DNA from: Strobilurus pachycystidiatus
Taxonomy: Eukaryota > Basidiomycota > Agaricomycetes > Agaricales > Physalacriaceae
Assembly: GCA_019915135.1 (NCBI GenBank)
Contig: JAHLMK010000021.1
Span: 62,001-126,000 of the forward strand
Reading direction: 5' to 3'
Length of the DNA stretch: 64,000 nucleotides
The stretch's first letter is position 1. The number at the start of each line of letters is the position of its first letter. Position numbers and translations under genes: made by a program. Below, piece after piece: positions 10,724 to 22,403 of the stretch. Below the pieces are notes generated by a model. The model was not told the DNA's origin, made no database searches, and worked only from the letters and a program-made list of their open reading frames with translations.

Positions 10724-12783
10724 ATGCTTCGCTCTCCAGTCGCCGTCTTTTCTTCTCTCTTTTTCTGTGCTTCTGCGGCACTGGCCCAGACGTTTGATTG
10801 GACCTCAGTGAGTCAACCTCTCAGCGGGTCCCTCGATGCCTGCTAACTTCAATCTGCAGATTGAACCCTCCAATAATCTGACTTGGACCAGCTGTTACGA
10901 CGTGTTCCAATGCGCCCGCCTCCAGGTTTGCGTACCTATCATTTGTGCAAGGTATCCTCAACTCATGCTCCTCAGGTCCCCTTGGATTATTACAATGAGA
11001 CTAGCAACGGGGAGGTCGCCCTCGCTGTCGTCAAATACGCCTCTACTGCATCTGCAGACGACTACCGCGGGACCGTCCTCTTCAACCCCGGTGGGCCAGG
11101 CAATAGCGGAGTAGACGACCTCGTAAGCGTCTTTGGCGTAGGAATTGCCTCCATCATCGGTTCCCAATACGACATCGTCTCCTTCGATCCTAGAGGTCAT
11201 ATCTTTCTTTCTTGCCTCAAGCCGTACCAGGATTGACGTTGTTTTCAGGCCTTGGCTACTCTACACCGCGCTTTGAGTTTTTCAATACGAAGGCTGAACG
11301 CGCCCTTTGGCTCGCAGACACGGCCAAGTATCGCCACATCGTCAATCCGACCAACGATGACACCCTTTTACCCAATATGTGGGCAAATATGCAAGTCCTT
11401 GGGCAGATGGCAAAGGATCGAGACGATGCGGGTATCCTTCCGTATATCGGGACAGAGAATGTCGCCCGGGATATGCTGAGGATCACAGAGGCGTCGGGTC
11501 AGGACAAACTGATGTATTGGGGCATTTCGTGAGTTTCACTCAATCGCTTGGTTTTTGACGGACTCTTATTCTTGTTTAGGTATGGCACAGTCCTCGGCGC
11601 CACCTTTGCTTCCCTGTTTCCCGTCAGTCGATTTCTTATCGCCAGCGATGTATTTACTGAACCTCTCATAGGATCGCATCGAGCGTCTGGTCATAGATGG
11701 AGTTATGGACATGGATGCCTACTATTCTAGTACGTCTCTTCGTCTTCAACCGTGGATAGTGTCATCTGAAGCCTTTCTTAGGCGATTGGCGCACTGAAAT
11801 CACAGACGCGAACCTTACTATGCAAACATTCTATGACGGATGCTACGCTGCTGGCCCATCTCTTTGCGCCTTTTACGCTCCTTCTCCGTCCGAAATCGAG
11901 GCAAACCTCGACTCTCTGTACACCTCCATCAGGGCATCTCCAGTCCCTGTGTATTCCGCCTCCTCTTCCATCTACGGCATCGTCGACTACCCCGTTCTCA
12001 AAAACGCGGTCAAATACGCCATCTACTCTCCCTACGCGCTGTACTCGACCCTCGCCACCGCCCTTGCGGAACTCCAGGCCGGAAACGGAACGGCGATTTA
12101 TGAGATGCAAATGGATCCAGATATGGTCCCGTACGAATGCGACTGTAACGGATCCACGGCGGAGTCCTCGTACTCAAACGCCTGGGAGGCTGTTTTCGCT
12201 GTGGCATGTGGTGATGGCGCTGTGGTCACGGATTCGCCGGCGGATCTGCAGACATACTGGGACGAGACTAAGGATATTTCCGTCGCGTCTGATGCATTGA
12301 TGATCCAGCGTGTCAGTTGCGCGTAAGTTTCTTTTTTCGCCCCCCCCCCTGGATATGCCTGACCATGTCTCTGTAGAGGGTGGAAAGTGCACAGGGAAGA
12401 TCGCTTTATGGGACCGGTCACTGGCAACACAAGCTTCCCCCTTCTCGTCATCGGTAACACTGCCGACCCAGTAACACCTCTTTGGGCGTAAGCTTTTTCG
12501 TAAAATGAAGTCCCCCGTAAGATATTGACATCTTCTGCAGAGCGCAGAAGGCGGCGGCTGCCTTCCCAGGAGCTGTTGTACTTGCGCAAGACTCCCCCGG
12601 TGTAAGTCCTGCCGTACACCAATCATGGCATACTGACTCATTTATTCGATGCAGCACACTTCTTGGGCTGCATCATCGGCCTGTTTGTATGCCCACGTTC
12701 GGGCCTACTTCCAGAACGGAACCTTGCCGGAGGAGGGTATTGTGTGCTCCGTTGAATCCGAGCTCTTCCCCGAGTCGTCGTAA
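10724..12783 (+). CDS. Secreted serine hydrolase, peptidase S33 / TAP-like family
   Basis: Ten exons sum to 1593 bases, giving 530 residues with every splice in frame. The first 22 residues (MLRSPVAVFSSLFFCASAAL...) are a signal peptide. The alpha/beta-hydrolase core shows the oxyanion strand NPGGPGNSG, FDPRGLGYSTP, and the nucleophile elbow WGISYGT with the catalytic Ser. The aspartate lies in VIGNTADPVTP and the catalytic His in DSPGHTSWA, spanning an exon junction. The C-terminal segment with these last two residues corresponds to the TAP-like C-terminal domain. Members are tripeptidyl/proline aminopeptidase-like enzymes or related secreted hydrolases. Several NxT/NxS sequons fit secretion. 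A TATA box sits about 70 bases upstream of the ATG. The exact substrate is not deducible. Confidence 0.88.
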
Positions 12784-13289
12784 ACGATGAAGTTGCAGCT
12801 CTTTATCTATTTATTATCTTCAAAAGTCCTGTTTTCGCAGAGACATCTTATACTTACTTTCCTTGAAATGCGCACTCATTTTCTTATATCATTGGCCGTT
12901 GTCTTCTATCTACAAGGCAAGGCGCAACCGGAGGTCTTTCGGACCGTGACGATCAGTTTGCCTCTCTCGAGATGGACTTGCGATTTAGAAGTTTCAGAGG
13001 AACATGTAGAAGGTGTAGTATCCTCATTTGTAGTCTCACATTCCTGGCCTTGATACGAACGATGGAAATAGAGTGGTGGACTCAGCCAAGGACCCAGATT
13101 TTGGCAGGGAGGCAGCCTCAGGGCGCCGCGATCTTATCTTATCTTGAGAGACTTGGGAACAAGCTCATCTTTCCCTTTCCTTCAAGTTCTACATTGACCT
13201 TGCAAACGGCTGGGAATCCTTGCAACGGTGCTCCTGCAGTGCTCCAATGCTTCTTGTCTTGTAATCGTCGCGCTTACAATTCGGAATAT
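12784..13289. other. Convergent intergenic region
   Basis: This lies between the stop of the S33 hydrolase and the 3' end of the 199-residue gene. The short plus-strand open frames have no support. Confidence 0.4.
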
Positions 13290-14007
13290 CTACTCCCACA
13301 TCCGCATCTTATCCACGAACCATGCCTCCACCGTCTCGTCAAAGTACAACACCTCCCTCCAAAACGAACCGCCCACCCATGCCTTCTGGAGATGCTCGTC
13401 CCAAAACAAGATCTCCGTGATGCCCTTGTGGTGGCGATATCCTGCCACTCGCGGTCGAGGTCCGATGTATTCGTGTCTGCATAATTCGACATCAGCTTTG
13501 ACAATGGTACCGCCATGGCCCACTCACCTTGCGGAACGAACGCGAACGCAATCCTCGTCAACATAATTCACCGCATCAAACTCCTCCATGTCGTCTGCGA
13601 CCATCCCGTAATGGCGATAGACCAATACATTCAAGTCTTCGCCTTCTTGGAACTTCAGCTGCACAACGGTTCAGCGTGGAGTTCTGTGACCTCGCGAAGA
13701 ACAAAGATCTCGAGGGAAAACCCACATTACTACATCCCCCGCCACCGCCGCCGTATGCCTCCGGACATTGCAACACTCCCGAACGCGGCGCCCAAAAAGG
13801 ATGTGGCGGATATTTCTCGACTGGCCATGCGTTCATCTTCATCGTTGTCTCCTGCTTCTCCCTCAGCTCGTTGTGCTCGCTCTCCAGAGCTGCCAATTTC
13901 TCCTCTCCTGTAAGTTTCTCGAACCGAATGAAACCCAAGCTCTTGCGCCTTGCGTTACGCGCTTTGCGAAAGGCCTTTATCGTTTCCCGCGTCCAGACGA
14001 GAGACAT
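13290..14007 (-). CDS. Hypothetical protein, 199 residues
   Basis: Three exons (13726-14007, 13528-13658, 13290-13476) sum to exactly 600 bases. The N-terminus (MSLVWTRETIKAFRKARNARRK) is basic and helical, and an acidic/helical stretch follows. The C-terminal 110 residues are rich in aromatic residues (LVYRHYGMVADD, ITEILFWDEHLQKAW). No known domain is recognised. The model is supported by three good donor/acceptor pairs, all in frame, and by sensible composition across all junctions. The upstream in-frame ATG at 14049 is an alternative start. It is transcribed in the same direction as the B-family relative B0, which ends 218 bases upstream of it. Confidence 0.6.
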
Positions 14008-14225
14008 GGTGGGATTTCGAGAAGGATGGACGCCTCGTCGTTGTCGCACCCCCCATTTCTTCTAATGTGCAGGTTGACAGCCAGCTTCTCCCCTGAGCAA
14101 GGATGTGTCGCAAGTTGCCCAGTTACGTCACGAGTGCTGTACAGCATCTTCTTCTCAATGTCAGTCACTATACAATGGACACGGTATATAGTAAGAGTAA
14201 TAGTAATTATACGACATAGAGTACT

Positions 14226-16134
14226 TCATTTCTGGATATCATAGAGGCAAATGTTGATTTGAATGCACACGCCACGATCGTTGGGACCTCCTGGATCCGG
14301 CTTAGGTTCCACGCCCAGAAATCGGTACGAACCCCCAAGGTAGTCGATTCGCTTCTCGTCAAACACTCTTTCGTCTAGATGCATGCCCTTCCGGGTGGCA
14401 TATCTCTGTAACGCGGCGGACCTCGTTTGCGCCGTCTCAGCCATGTCATCCTCTGATACACCCAATCGAGCATGCTCATAGTCTGATATGGGCCGCTGGA
14501 GATACGCCCACAGCTCATGCAAGAATTTCTGCACAGTGATGGGCTCCATGCTGTCATATAGGAGCGGAGAGACATCTAGCAGGGCCTGTAAACGTTTGTT
14601 GCTGGACGTGACCCGGAAGCGGCGCAACTGTCGCTCGAAAGCCCACGCTCCAAAGGTCGGGGCGATGAGTCGGGGCAGGCCTTTCTGGGTGAGGCTGCTA
14701 CGGTCGTAATATCGGCAATGCCTCGACCCACTAGTGTAAGGGGGCAAAGGGATGAATCTCATGTCCCACGCTAGGCCCGCTTGGGTGACTAGATTGCCAT
14801 CGTCCATCTGTTTGAGGGTACCGACGAGTTCGCGATCGACATATACGAGAGGATGTGCTTGGACCCCGGTACCTCTGGGAATGAGGTTGGACGGATGTAC
14901 GGCATGTATATCCTCGAGCATCGGCAAGTCAAACGTAGGACTCTCTTCCGAGATCTGGAGAGCATAAGCCAGAACACTCAAAGTAGATAGAGGATGGCGG
15001 TGTACCTGCAGATCTTCCACGCCAGGGAGCCATTCGCTCAAGATGTTCACCATCAAGCGTGAATGAGACTGTATTTCGCATCGATTTGTTTCGGTAAGAA
15101 GATAGGCGTCGAAGCAACTCCAGTACTCCAAGTGATTGAAGAGCTCTAGGAGGATGTTTCTTCGACGTGTGCAAAGGGCCCCAGCTGCGGACATCGTCAA
15201 ACCTTCAGCCTCAACCCCTATGATAGTTTGACGAGAACTCACTAAGGCGCAATTCAGAGATATTCAGAAATGCCGTCACTTGCTTCAGAGCATCCTTCCA
15301 TGTGAGTAGTTTTGGACCAGGTAAGGTGCCCCATACGAGATTGCGCGCGATGATGATGCACTGGACGGGAACGGGAATAGTGTCACTTCCCATACAATGA
15401 GTCCGTCGAAGGTGCACTTCCAGGGGATTTATTATTTTGAGGAAACCCCCAAGGACGTCAAGCAGCATCTCTAGTTCCATCTTGGGACCAATTTCGACAT
15501 CTTCTGTAGCTTCATCATGGATGGGTATGTGTCCGACGAGAGGTGCGCTGTCGATAGTGGCGCGTAGTTTGGACAGAGTCTCGGGGCTGCCAAGGTCGTC
15601 GAATGGAAGCATCTGACATGCGAGAGTTGCATCTCCCAGGTCTTCGGTCGACTGTATGACACGTCTCACCAGAGAAGTGAGGGTGTCATTTGGGTCGATC
15701 GCCGTGAGTTGGGATCGTCGGTTTCCTGCTGCTGCAAAGAGGGTGTCTCGTAGGCACAGGAGTTCTCTGAGGGCCCCGTACGACTGTTCCCCCATGGGTA
15801 TGTATCGCTTCAGTCCGTCGGCAAAGATATTGAACGAGACGAGATGACGGTGATGGAACATGGGCGACTGGTGGGTATCGCGCGCGCCACACTGGAGTGC
15901 ATACAAGCAATCGTGCACGAGGGATACGAAGACGAGGAAGAATTTCCTCTCATTGATGATCGCGAGGCTGCAGATCGCTGGCGAGGCTGAGGCGTCGCGA
16001 AGTTTTTGTGAGCAATGGGCCCGGACATTGTAGGAAGAGTTGGCCATTTCCGCAGGATTTTGAGGAGCGGAATTCAGAGAAGAATGTGGCGCAACGTCGA
16101 ATGTGTTGCTCCGCGCTTTTTTGGTGGGGTGCAA
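14226..16134 (-). CDS. B0: long divergent relative of the B family
   Basis: Two exons (15243-16134 and 14226-15202) give 622 residues. The first 300 residues share the B-family layout: a segment like LVSLVHDCLYAL at about residue 70 (B proteins have VALIHDCLVAL), alternating helical stretches, and VWGTLPGPKLLTWKDAL near residue 275 (B proteins have LCGLLPGPSILTPEGAY). Unlike B1-B4 it lacks the STVDWND N-terminus and carries an extra C-terminal region of about 325 residues, with no recognised domain, in place of the short 55-residue last exon. The intron is short (40 bases, 15203-15242) but keeps the frame. The ATG at 16047 is an alternative start. It diverges from the deubiquitinase gene, the same geometry as B4 and the deubiquitinase remnant at the other end of the array. 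Function unknown. Confidence 0.65.
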
Positions 16135-17143
16135 GCTGTTGAGATGCTTTGAGCGGGACTAAACGCCACAGTAGGAGAAGACACACGATAACACGAGGCT
16201 CACGTCACCCGGAATCGTTGTGGCGACGATCGAGAGAGCCTTTGGTATTGTGCGGCGTGGTAGCACAGGCGACGGTGGGTGGTGGGTGCTAACGGTATAG
16301 CATTATGGTGCTGATGGCTTATAAGCTGAAAAGAGAGCTGCATTTCTGTTCAGAGAACAATAGCTGTGATTATTGCTGTAGAAGTTGACAAGCTGCATCA
16401 AGACCGGATTCGGCCTCCTATTGTTTCACACTCCGATCGGCAAGGCCGACGCGCTCCTTACCTTCTACCACCATGTCCAGATATCCCACCACTGTCCCAG
16501 CTCAACACTGCTGCTGGGCCTCCTCTACGCACAGTCATTTCCTGGGCTAGTCGACAGCACAAAAGCTACCTTCACGCCCGAACGCCACATAACGTATAAT
16601 AACAACCCTGATCCGGTCCCACGAAACGTAACGAACGCGCTTGGAACAACATTTTGAGGACAAGGATAATCAAAGCTTGATGGCAGAATACAACAAACTG
16701 TGGCTCGGTGATGGGTACGCGCTGATCTCGTTAGTACTGCTTCAAGAAGTACAATAACACTTCCTTACCAGGACCGTCCAGATTGTGGCAACGTGGGGGC
16801 CATAAAGCTGGGATCTCGTTCGCCCAGAGAGCTTTCTATCATCTTTTCTTCATCCCCCCCAAATTCTAGTCAGCATGCTAATCAACGGCCGGATGATGTT
16901 ATTCAAGGATTCGAGGAAAAAGAGACTCGAACGAGAGGATGGCTCCATCCCACGTCGTATGTCGTCCAGTCTGTTCATTTGAAGCTTTGGCTGACAAGCT
17001 CTGTAGCGCCAGTGCTCTTGGAAGACTTGCAGAAGGGGCCTGGACCCAAATACCAAGTCCAGTTAGGGCCTTTATCATTCCATCCGGTTCCTTCAACTTC
17101 CCCGCCTAAAATCCCCGAACCATCTCGGTTGAGTGGGACGGAA
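16135..17143. other. B0/USP divergent spacer with a possible short exon pair
   Basis: This is a 1-kb spacer between the starts of B0 and the deubiquitinase. A plausible small coding segment lies at about 16680-16867: MAEYNKLWLGDG spliced over an intron ending TTACCAG at 16770 to a segment ending FYHLFFIPPKF and a stop. It has no homologue I recognise and no clear start, so it is not called as a gene. Longer open frames (16366-16657 +) are also unsupported. Confidence 0.3.
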
Positions 17144-19786
17144 ATGCCCACAGACCCTTCCGTCGACTCGCGACACACTCAAATGGTGACCATTATCTTG
17201 TCTGGTTTTAACGAACCTCCTTCTCATATTCGAACAGAACCGAGAGTCGAAACCTCCACCAGTCGCGACCAACGGTGCAGCGCAGTCTCAGGCGCCTCGC
17301 CATCGTCCTCAGACCCCGACGCGGTCTGGCCTTCCCAATCCGCCACAGATAGTGGTTCCAATCTCTGAGTCCTTCAAAAGCTTGCAACATCCTACTCTGG
17401 TCGCCCCTACTGCTCCTGTTGTGCACCCCAGTCACCATGCGCCAGTCGCTCACGATCCACTACGGGATACCGCTGCTCAGCGAGGTGGAAATGCGCATTT
17501 ACAAGTGCCTCGTCCAGATTCGCGTCGTCCTCTGACACCGACGCATCCTGACGTGATTGTTCCTCCACAAGTAGTGATTCCGACATTTCCTCACAGTTCT
17601 TCCCCGGGTGCTGTTAGTCAGCGACCTAGAAGTTCGCACCTGGCGCGACCTCCTAGTCAGGTAGCACCTGCTCCTATAGCGCACACTGATTCAGCCCACG
17701 GCCTCCATGGCGCTCATGCGACTCATGCCCCTCGCTCTGCCCCTGCCGTACAACCGAATCCTTCAGCGATCGTACTGCCACACACTGCGGCACCACAGTC
17801 ACATCCGCATGAGCGGGAACATGCGCGGCATTCCTCGAACTCTCATCGCCAGATTGATACTCAGCCTCAGCAGCCAAAACAACCTCAACCAGCGCCGCCA
17901 GCTGCACACGCTAAAGCGCCATCTCGGGAACGCACTACGTCGTTGCGTCAACGAGAGACCGCTGCCCCAGCGCATAGCAGACCGTCTCACCTCCAGGCTC
18001 CTCCTCCTTCACAGTTGATGCAACCCCAGGCGGCTCCGCCTCCACCAGCTCGAGAACCAGAGCGGGGGCATCGTACCGCTCATCAACCTGCTCATGTCCC
18101 GCACCCAGAACAACAGCGGGTAAGGCTATCTGTACCCGCGCCAGCGCGAGGTGAATCATACTTCCAGGAACGTGTTGCTCCGTCTCAGCCTCGTCCCTCA
18201 AAGTCTCAGCGGGCGGCTGCGGCACCTGCACCTGCACAGTCCCATGCTGTGATGCCTGTTGTCCCGCGCGTCGAGCCGTCTTCCAGGGGTCAAGGTGTTC
18301 ATCAACAAACGAAGCCCGTTGCAGTAGCATCTGCGCCTATTTCGGTGGCCGAAGTTCACAGAAACATTTCCACTTCGAATGGACATCGTTATGGGCCGTC
18401 CACCGCGCACGATCCTGCGGCAGTTGCTCAAAATGGTGCCCTCCCCGTGCGGCTCTCTGTCCGACGCCAGACACTGAGGACCCTTCTCAACGAAGGGACG
18501 TTAAATGTACAAATGAAAGATCTCTGGCACTTCATCTCTCATGGTATCCACAATCCGGGAAACATGTGCTTTCGAAACGCTGCTCTACAAGGACTTGTAC
18601 GGACTCCGAGATTTGCGCTGCTTTTTCTCCAAATAGGCGAAGTCCTACGGCCGAATGAGTTCGGGAAGATTGCGCCTCTTGTGCATGCAACTGTCGATTT
18701 CGTACGGTTGTTTTACTGCAAGTCAGGCCAGTCGCGCTCTACAGGCGGACCCTGGATCAGCAAGAGCATCATGGAAGGAAAGTCTGTGAACCCAGAGCCA
18801 ATATTCGAGGTCATGAAGAACGCTATGCCGGAACTGTTCGCCTCCACTCGACAGGTGTCGGTACGTCCTCGATCACAATTTAAGATACCAAGTCTTCTAA
18901 CCGTAGTTCAAGTCTATGTTCCAAAGCCAGGAGGATCCATATGAATTTTTTTCCTTGTTGGTGCTGAGGCTGTCCGTACAATTCAACCTCATCCTCGAGT
19001 CTTTGGAGCGCCCATCCTGGGATCCGTCGCCCATGGAAATTGCAACCTTACAGCCTACTATTCTAAACGCGGAATCCTCTATCGATAAATTGTTCAAGGT
19101 CGTAGCAACGGGTGAGAGTCGGACAGTCATCCAACTTCCGTTACATGTACGTCCGCGCCATTCACGAATCCGCGAACGTTGACTCAACAAATTACAGGCC
19201 GATGTAACCGACATTGATTCACTTCTGGTGAGATACACGCACCAAATTGATGCCTGGGGTCGGCCGCAAAGCGCTCTATTCGAGCAATTGCCGGACATAC
19301 TGTTAGTGCAATTTGGCCGCTTCGTCAACGAACACAATGTTGGAAATACTGAGAAGAACATGCGCCATTACACGATCAACCCAGAACTTGTCATATCGGA
19401 GGGTAGGTGTCACCCATCTCCATAATTTCGCGAATTCTAAATAACCACAGAACTTACGGCTGCCTATTTCATGATGGGCACTGTGCGTTATCGTCTCGTC
19501 TCAAGTGCGTAAATCTACCATAGCGGAGACAATGGAATGACCTTTTCTTCCAGTTGTTTACCATCACGGTCGTTCGCATCTTTCGGGCCACTATACTGCT
19601 GATGCGACGCATCCTGGATATGCTCTCGATCGCCTCCGACGCCCAGATAGGCGACCATGGTACCGGGCGGATGATACAGCGATATCTCGTCTTCCGCCTG
19701 ATGAAGTGTTTAGGTCTGACGGGGATGTCTTCGCTAACGAGTACGAGAAAACGGCGTATCTCCTGATCTACGAGCGGGTTTCTTAA
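17144..19786 (+). CDS. Ubiquitin-specific protease (USP, C19 cysteine peptidase)
   Basis: Six exons (17144-17185, 17238-18860, 18907-19146, 19198-19402, 19451-19504, 19554-19786) give 798 residues. About the first 390 residues are a disordered Pro/His/Ala/Gln-rich region. The catalytic core then starts with the Cys box HNPGNMCFRNAALQGLV (nucleophile in GNMC). QSQEDPYEFFSLL matches the second USP box. The His box is VYHHGRSHLSGHYTAD, followed by PWYRADDTAISRL, the conserved W-Y-x-x-DD that follows the His in USPs, and the terminal AYLLIYER strand. All residues expected for activity are present. The low-complexity N-terminus plus this core recalls the Ubp3/USP10 group, but that assignment is tentative. 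A truncated copy of the 5' part lies at 32668-33190, beyond the repeated A/B array. Confidence 0.85.
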
Positions 19787-20054
19787 CTCGTTCTTTATCA
19801 TAGATTCATAAGTTATGTTCGACCATCCTTCAAAAGAAGTAGATGTGGTACTGTACTACTAAGCATATACAAGAACGTCCATTTCCGATTACCTTGTACC
19901 GTTCTAGGATAGACCTGCTTGAGTTGTTGGCATAGTATCTCAGCAGTCTTGTACCATATCAAGGGTGTGTTGTTCTATGATTATCCTTATATAACAGGTA
20001 GAGTTTCGACAATTCTGCCCCATTGCCCTCATTCCCACCCATCATTCGGCTTAC

Positions 20055-21034
20055 ATGGACAGTATTGAGAAGCAGTGAGTAGGACGTACGCATCGTCAAG
20101 ATGTCTCCTGATGATATTGTCATCCCCAAGCACCGACCTTGTCCAGGCGACAATGCAATACTTCGCACGCGCGCAAACAGCACGTTACGAAGATCTTATC
20201 CGTCCATTCAGTATGATACATTCAATCCATGCTTCCGCTCATTTTTCTAACGAATATCGTGAAGCGGCGCTGTGGTTGCGCGCAAACATTGACCGTGATG
20301 AGGACTCAATTGGCATTACATGGCCGCATGGCGAGCCCTGCACCGCCCAGGTTGTCTGGATGGAGCTATTCGATCGTATTCCAGCGGATCTCGTGCACAA
20401 ACCATCACTTGTCTTCATGACCAAGCACTGGGGCCATGTCAAGGAAGGTGAGTATGCCACATGTACTCGTAATTTGAAGCTTATGCTTACAACGGTATCG
20501 TTAGTTCTACTCCTGCTACAAGCTGAGATCCCGGTTCTCTCGCTTTTCAGAGAATGGAGTGAGTGTTCGACTCAAAGCCATGTGGCGTATACATCTGTAC
20601 TCATCGACCTCCACAAGTGAGCAAGTTCGTCCAACTCAATGAAAACAGAAGTCATCAGAGCTCCTATGTATACCTTCCCGGTTCCAATGAAGAGAGAAAG
20701 TATCATATCGACGAGGCGTGGAAGGCTTGGGAGCAAAGAGCTAGACACCACTCAAGGCAAATGGTTACGCGCGATCACGTTCCGCGTGCCCTGGAGACTC
20801 TAGTTGAGCGATACAACTGGTACCCGCCTACCTCTGGGGGTATGCTGTGTGGTGTGTTGTACTGTGAAACACCTCTGACGGTACTTACTGACTCTGAATC
20901 CAGCCGTGAAAGAAGTCATGCAGAACAAGTTGTTCACAGAATTTCTCAATATACGGTCAAGGAACTCTCTCTACCGATTCGCAAAGTGCGATGATGATAT
21001 CTACAGAACAGGGGGACTGTACATACGTTGTTAG
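20055..21034 (+). CDS. A1: array gene of family A, intact
   Basis: Six exons (20055-20074, 20131-20210, 20265-20447, 20505-20558, 20618-20851, 20904-21034) sum to 702 bases, or 233 residues. The protein is soluble, with no signal peptide or membrane segment. Recurrent family motifs are: an N-terminal helix (DLVQATMQYFARAQ), ITWPHGEP at about residue 55, LFDRIPADL, KHWGHVKE, an amphipathic helix LLLLQAEIPVLSLF, SYVYLPGSNEERKYH, EAWKAWEQRA, VTRDHVPRALETL, and a C-terminal LFTEFLNIRSRNSL. No known family is recognised. The stop TAG (21032-21034) overlaps the stop of the opposing gene B1 (21031-21033). It lies 268 bases downstream of the USP stop. Confidence 0.72.
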
Positions 21035-22403
21035 TGCATGTACTGTTCACGGAACGCTTTAAAGTGTAGCAGCAGATCTTTGACCACAATCCACTGATTA
21101 CGGTTTGCCTGGAAGATATGAGTCTGTTCGAAGGCAAGAGCGAATGCTGTCATGAAAGACTTGACTTTTACAGACTGCTCATTGGGAATAACCATCCCTA
21201 ACAAGCCACGGTTAATAACGAGGAATACTATTGGTCATATGACTCACACATCAGCCAGTTATCTTTCCACTCCACAACGAGAGGTCTGAGATACATTGAA
21301 TACGCGCCCTCTGGAGTCAATATTGACGGTCCTGGCAGCAAACCGCACAGGACATCGCGGCATAGTAAGAGATGGCGCATGTGCGGTGAACGCGTCGTAA
21401 ACCGCTGGTAATCCAACGACTCAAACTGAGTTCGACATGGTCCAGTCAGGGTTTGCTGGATGATTACCCACATCGCAAGAAGGATGTCTTCCAGTATCAC
21501 GATCTCGTGATGAGACGTGAGATCGATAGGGACGCGAGATAACGTCGGGTCCTCAAAAGGCCGGATGGACAGGAAGTCACGAATGGAGCTGAGGAGTTGA
21601 GAGGACATCTCCCTCGACGGGACTTGCAAATGACTGTCCACGCGCCACAATAGCTCTATGCAATGCCGCTCCTTCTCAGGCTCCATACCGACAGGTGTTT
21701 CGGCCAGCACCGAGCTGATGATTCGCCGAAGCTCAAGTGTCTCTCTGGCCCCTCTGTGATCTCCGATGCGTATCAAGTCTTCGCGACTGCTGAAGAGCAC
21801 TTTTTCGCGAAGCATGACCAGGTCAAGAATTGATGAGAACCGATCTCGAAGTCCTTGCGACTCCAAAGGGTCCTCGAAGTCGACTATATCGTCTTTGGTG
21901 ACGTACAACGACAACAAACGAAAACGGTCTTTGAAAACATCTCGAGGAATGAGGCCGGCAGAAAGCCGCTCGAGCGCAACCAGGCAGTCGTGTATCAAGG
22001 CAACAAGGATCTTGTGTGCATTCTCGTCATCGTATGACTCAAGGCGATAGAACGTCTGGATAGGGAGGTAAGGCTGCGCGGGCGCCTGTGAAGACACTAT
22101 GCCCGGTCGAAAGAAGTCGAGCTCTCTGTCATCATCACCCGCACATCGACGACGTGCTGGGAGATTGGGAGTATTGTCGAACGTGGTGGGGGAACGATCG
22201 AACCTGGATGTGACCGGCGGAGGGTGGTATCCGTCATTCCAATCAACTGTGGATGCGTCTGAGATCACCGAAGAAACGCAGGAGGCATCGTCAGCGATGC
22301 CCAGACCCTCCAAAGAGGCGTCAAGATCATCCAGACGAGTTGTTCTCTCGCGCTGGTCAGTCTGCGTGTGGTGGTAGTTGGTGTACTGCGTGGCACGCGA
22401 CAT
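21031..22403 (-). CDS. B1: array gene of family B
   Basis: Two exons (21248-22403 and 21031-21197) give 440 residues. The N-terminal 130 residues are hydrophilic, with RTTRLDDLDASLEGLG and VISDASTVDWND. The core begins at FYRLESYDDENAHKILVA, runs through LIHDCLVALERL and RFRLLSLYVTKDDIVDF, and closes with HLLLCRDVLCGLLPGPS. The short last exon ends in a helical stretch (QWIVVKDLLLHFKAFREQY). It is soluble and mostly helical; no known domain is recognised. The donor after ATGT and the acceptor TTAG generate a Trp codon across the intron, as in B2-B4. The 3' end overlaps gene A1 by 4 bases. B1 and B4 are the closest pair in the array, with similarity extending about 400 bases into their upstream regions. 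An in-frame ATG far upstream at 22556 is rejected as a start because the family consensus begins MSRATQ/MPRTNH. Confidence 0.72.

Noticed and set aside
16793..17368. Open frame beginning with GTG that could extend the USP N-terminus
   Set aside because: The first codon is GTG, and the first ATG in the frame is 17144. The upstream part has no supported start or exon structure.
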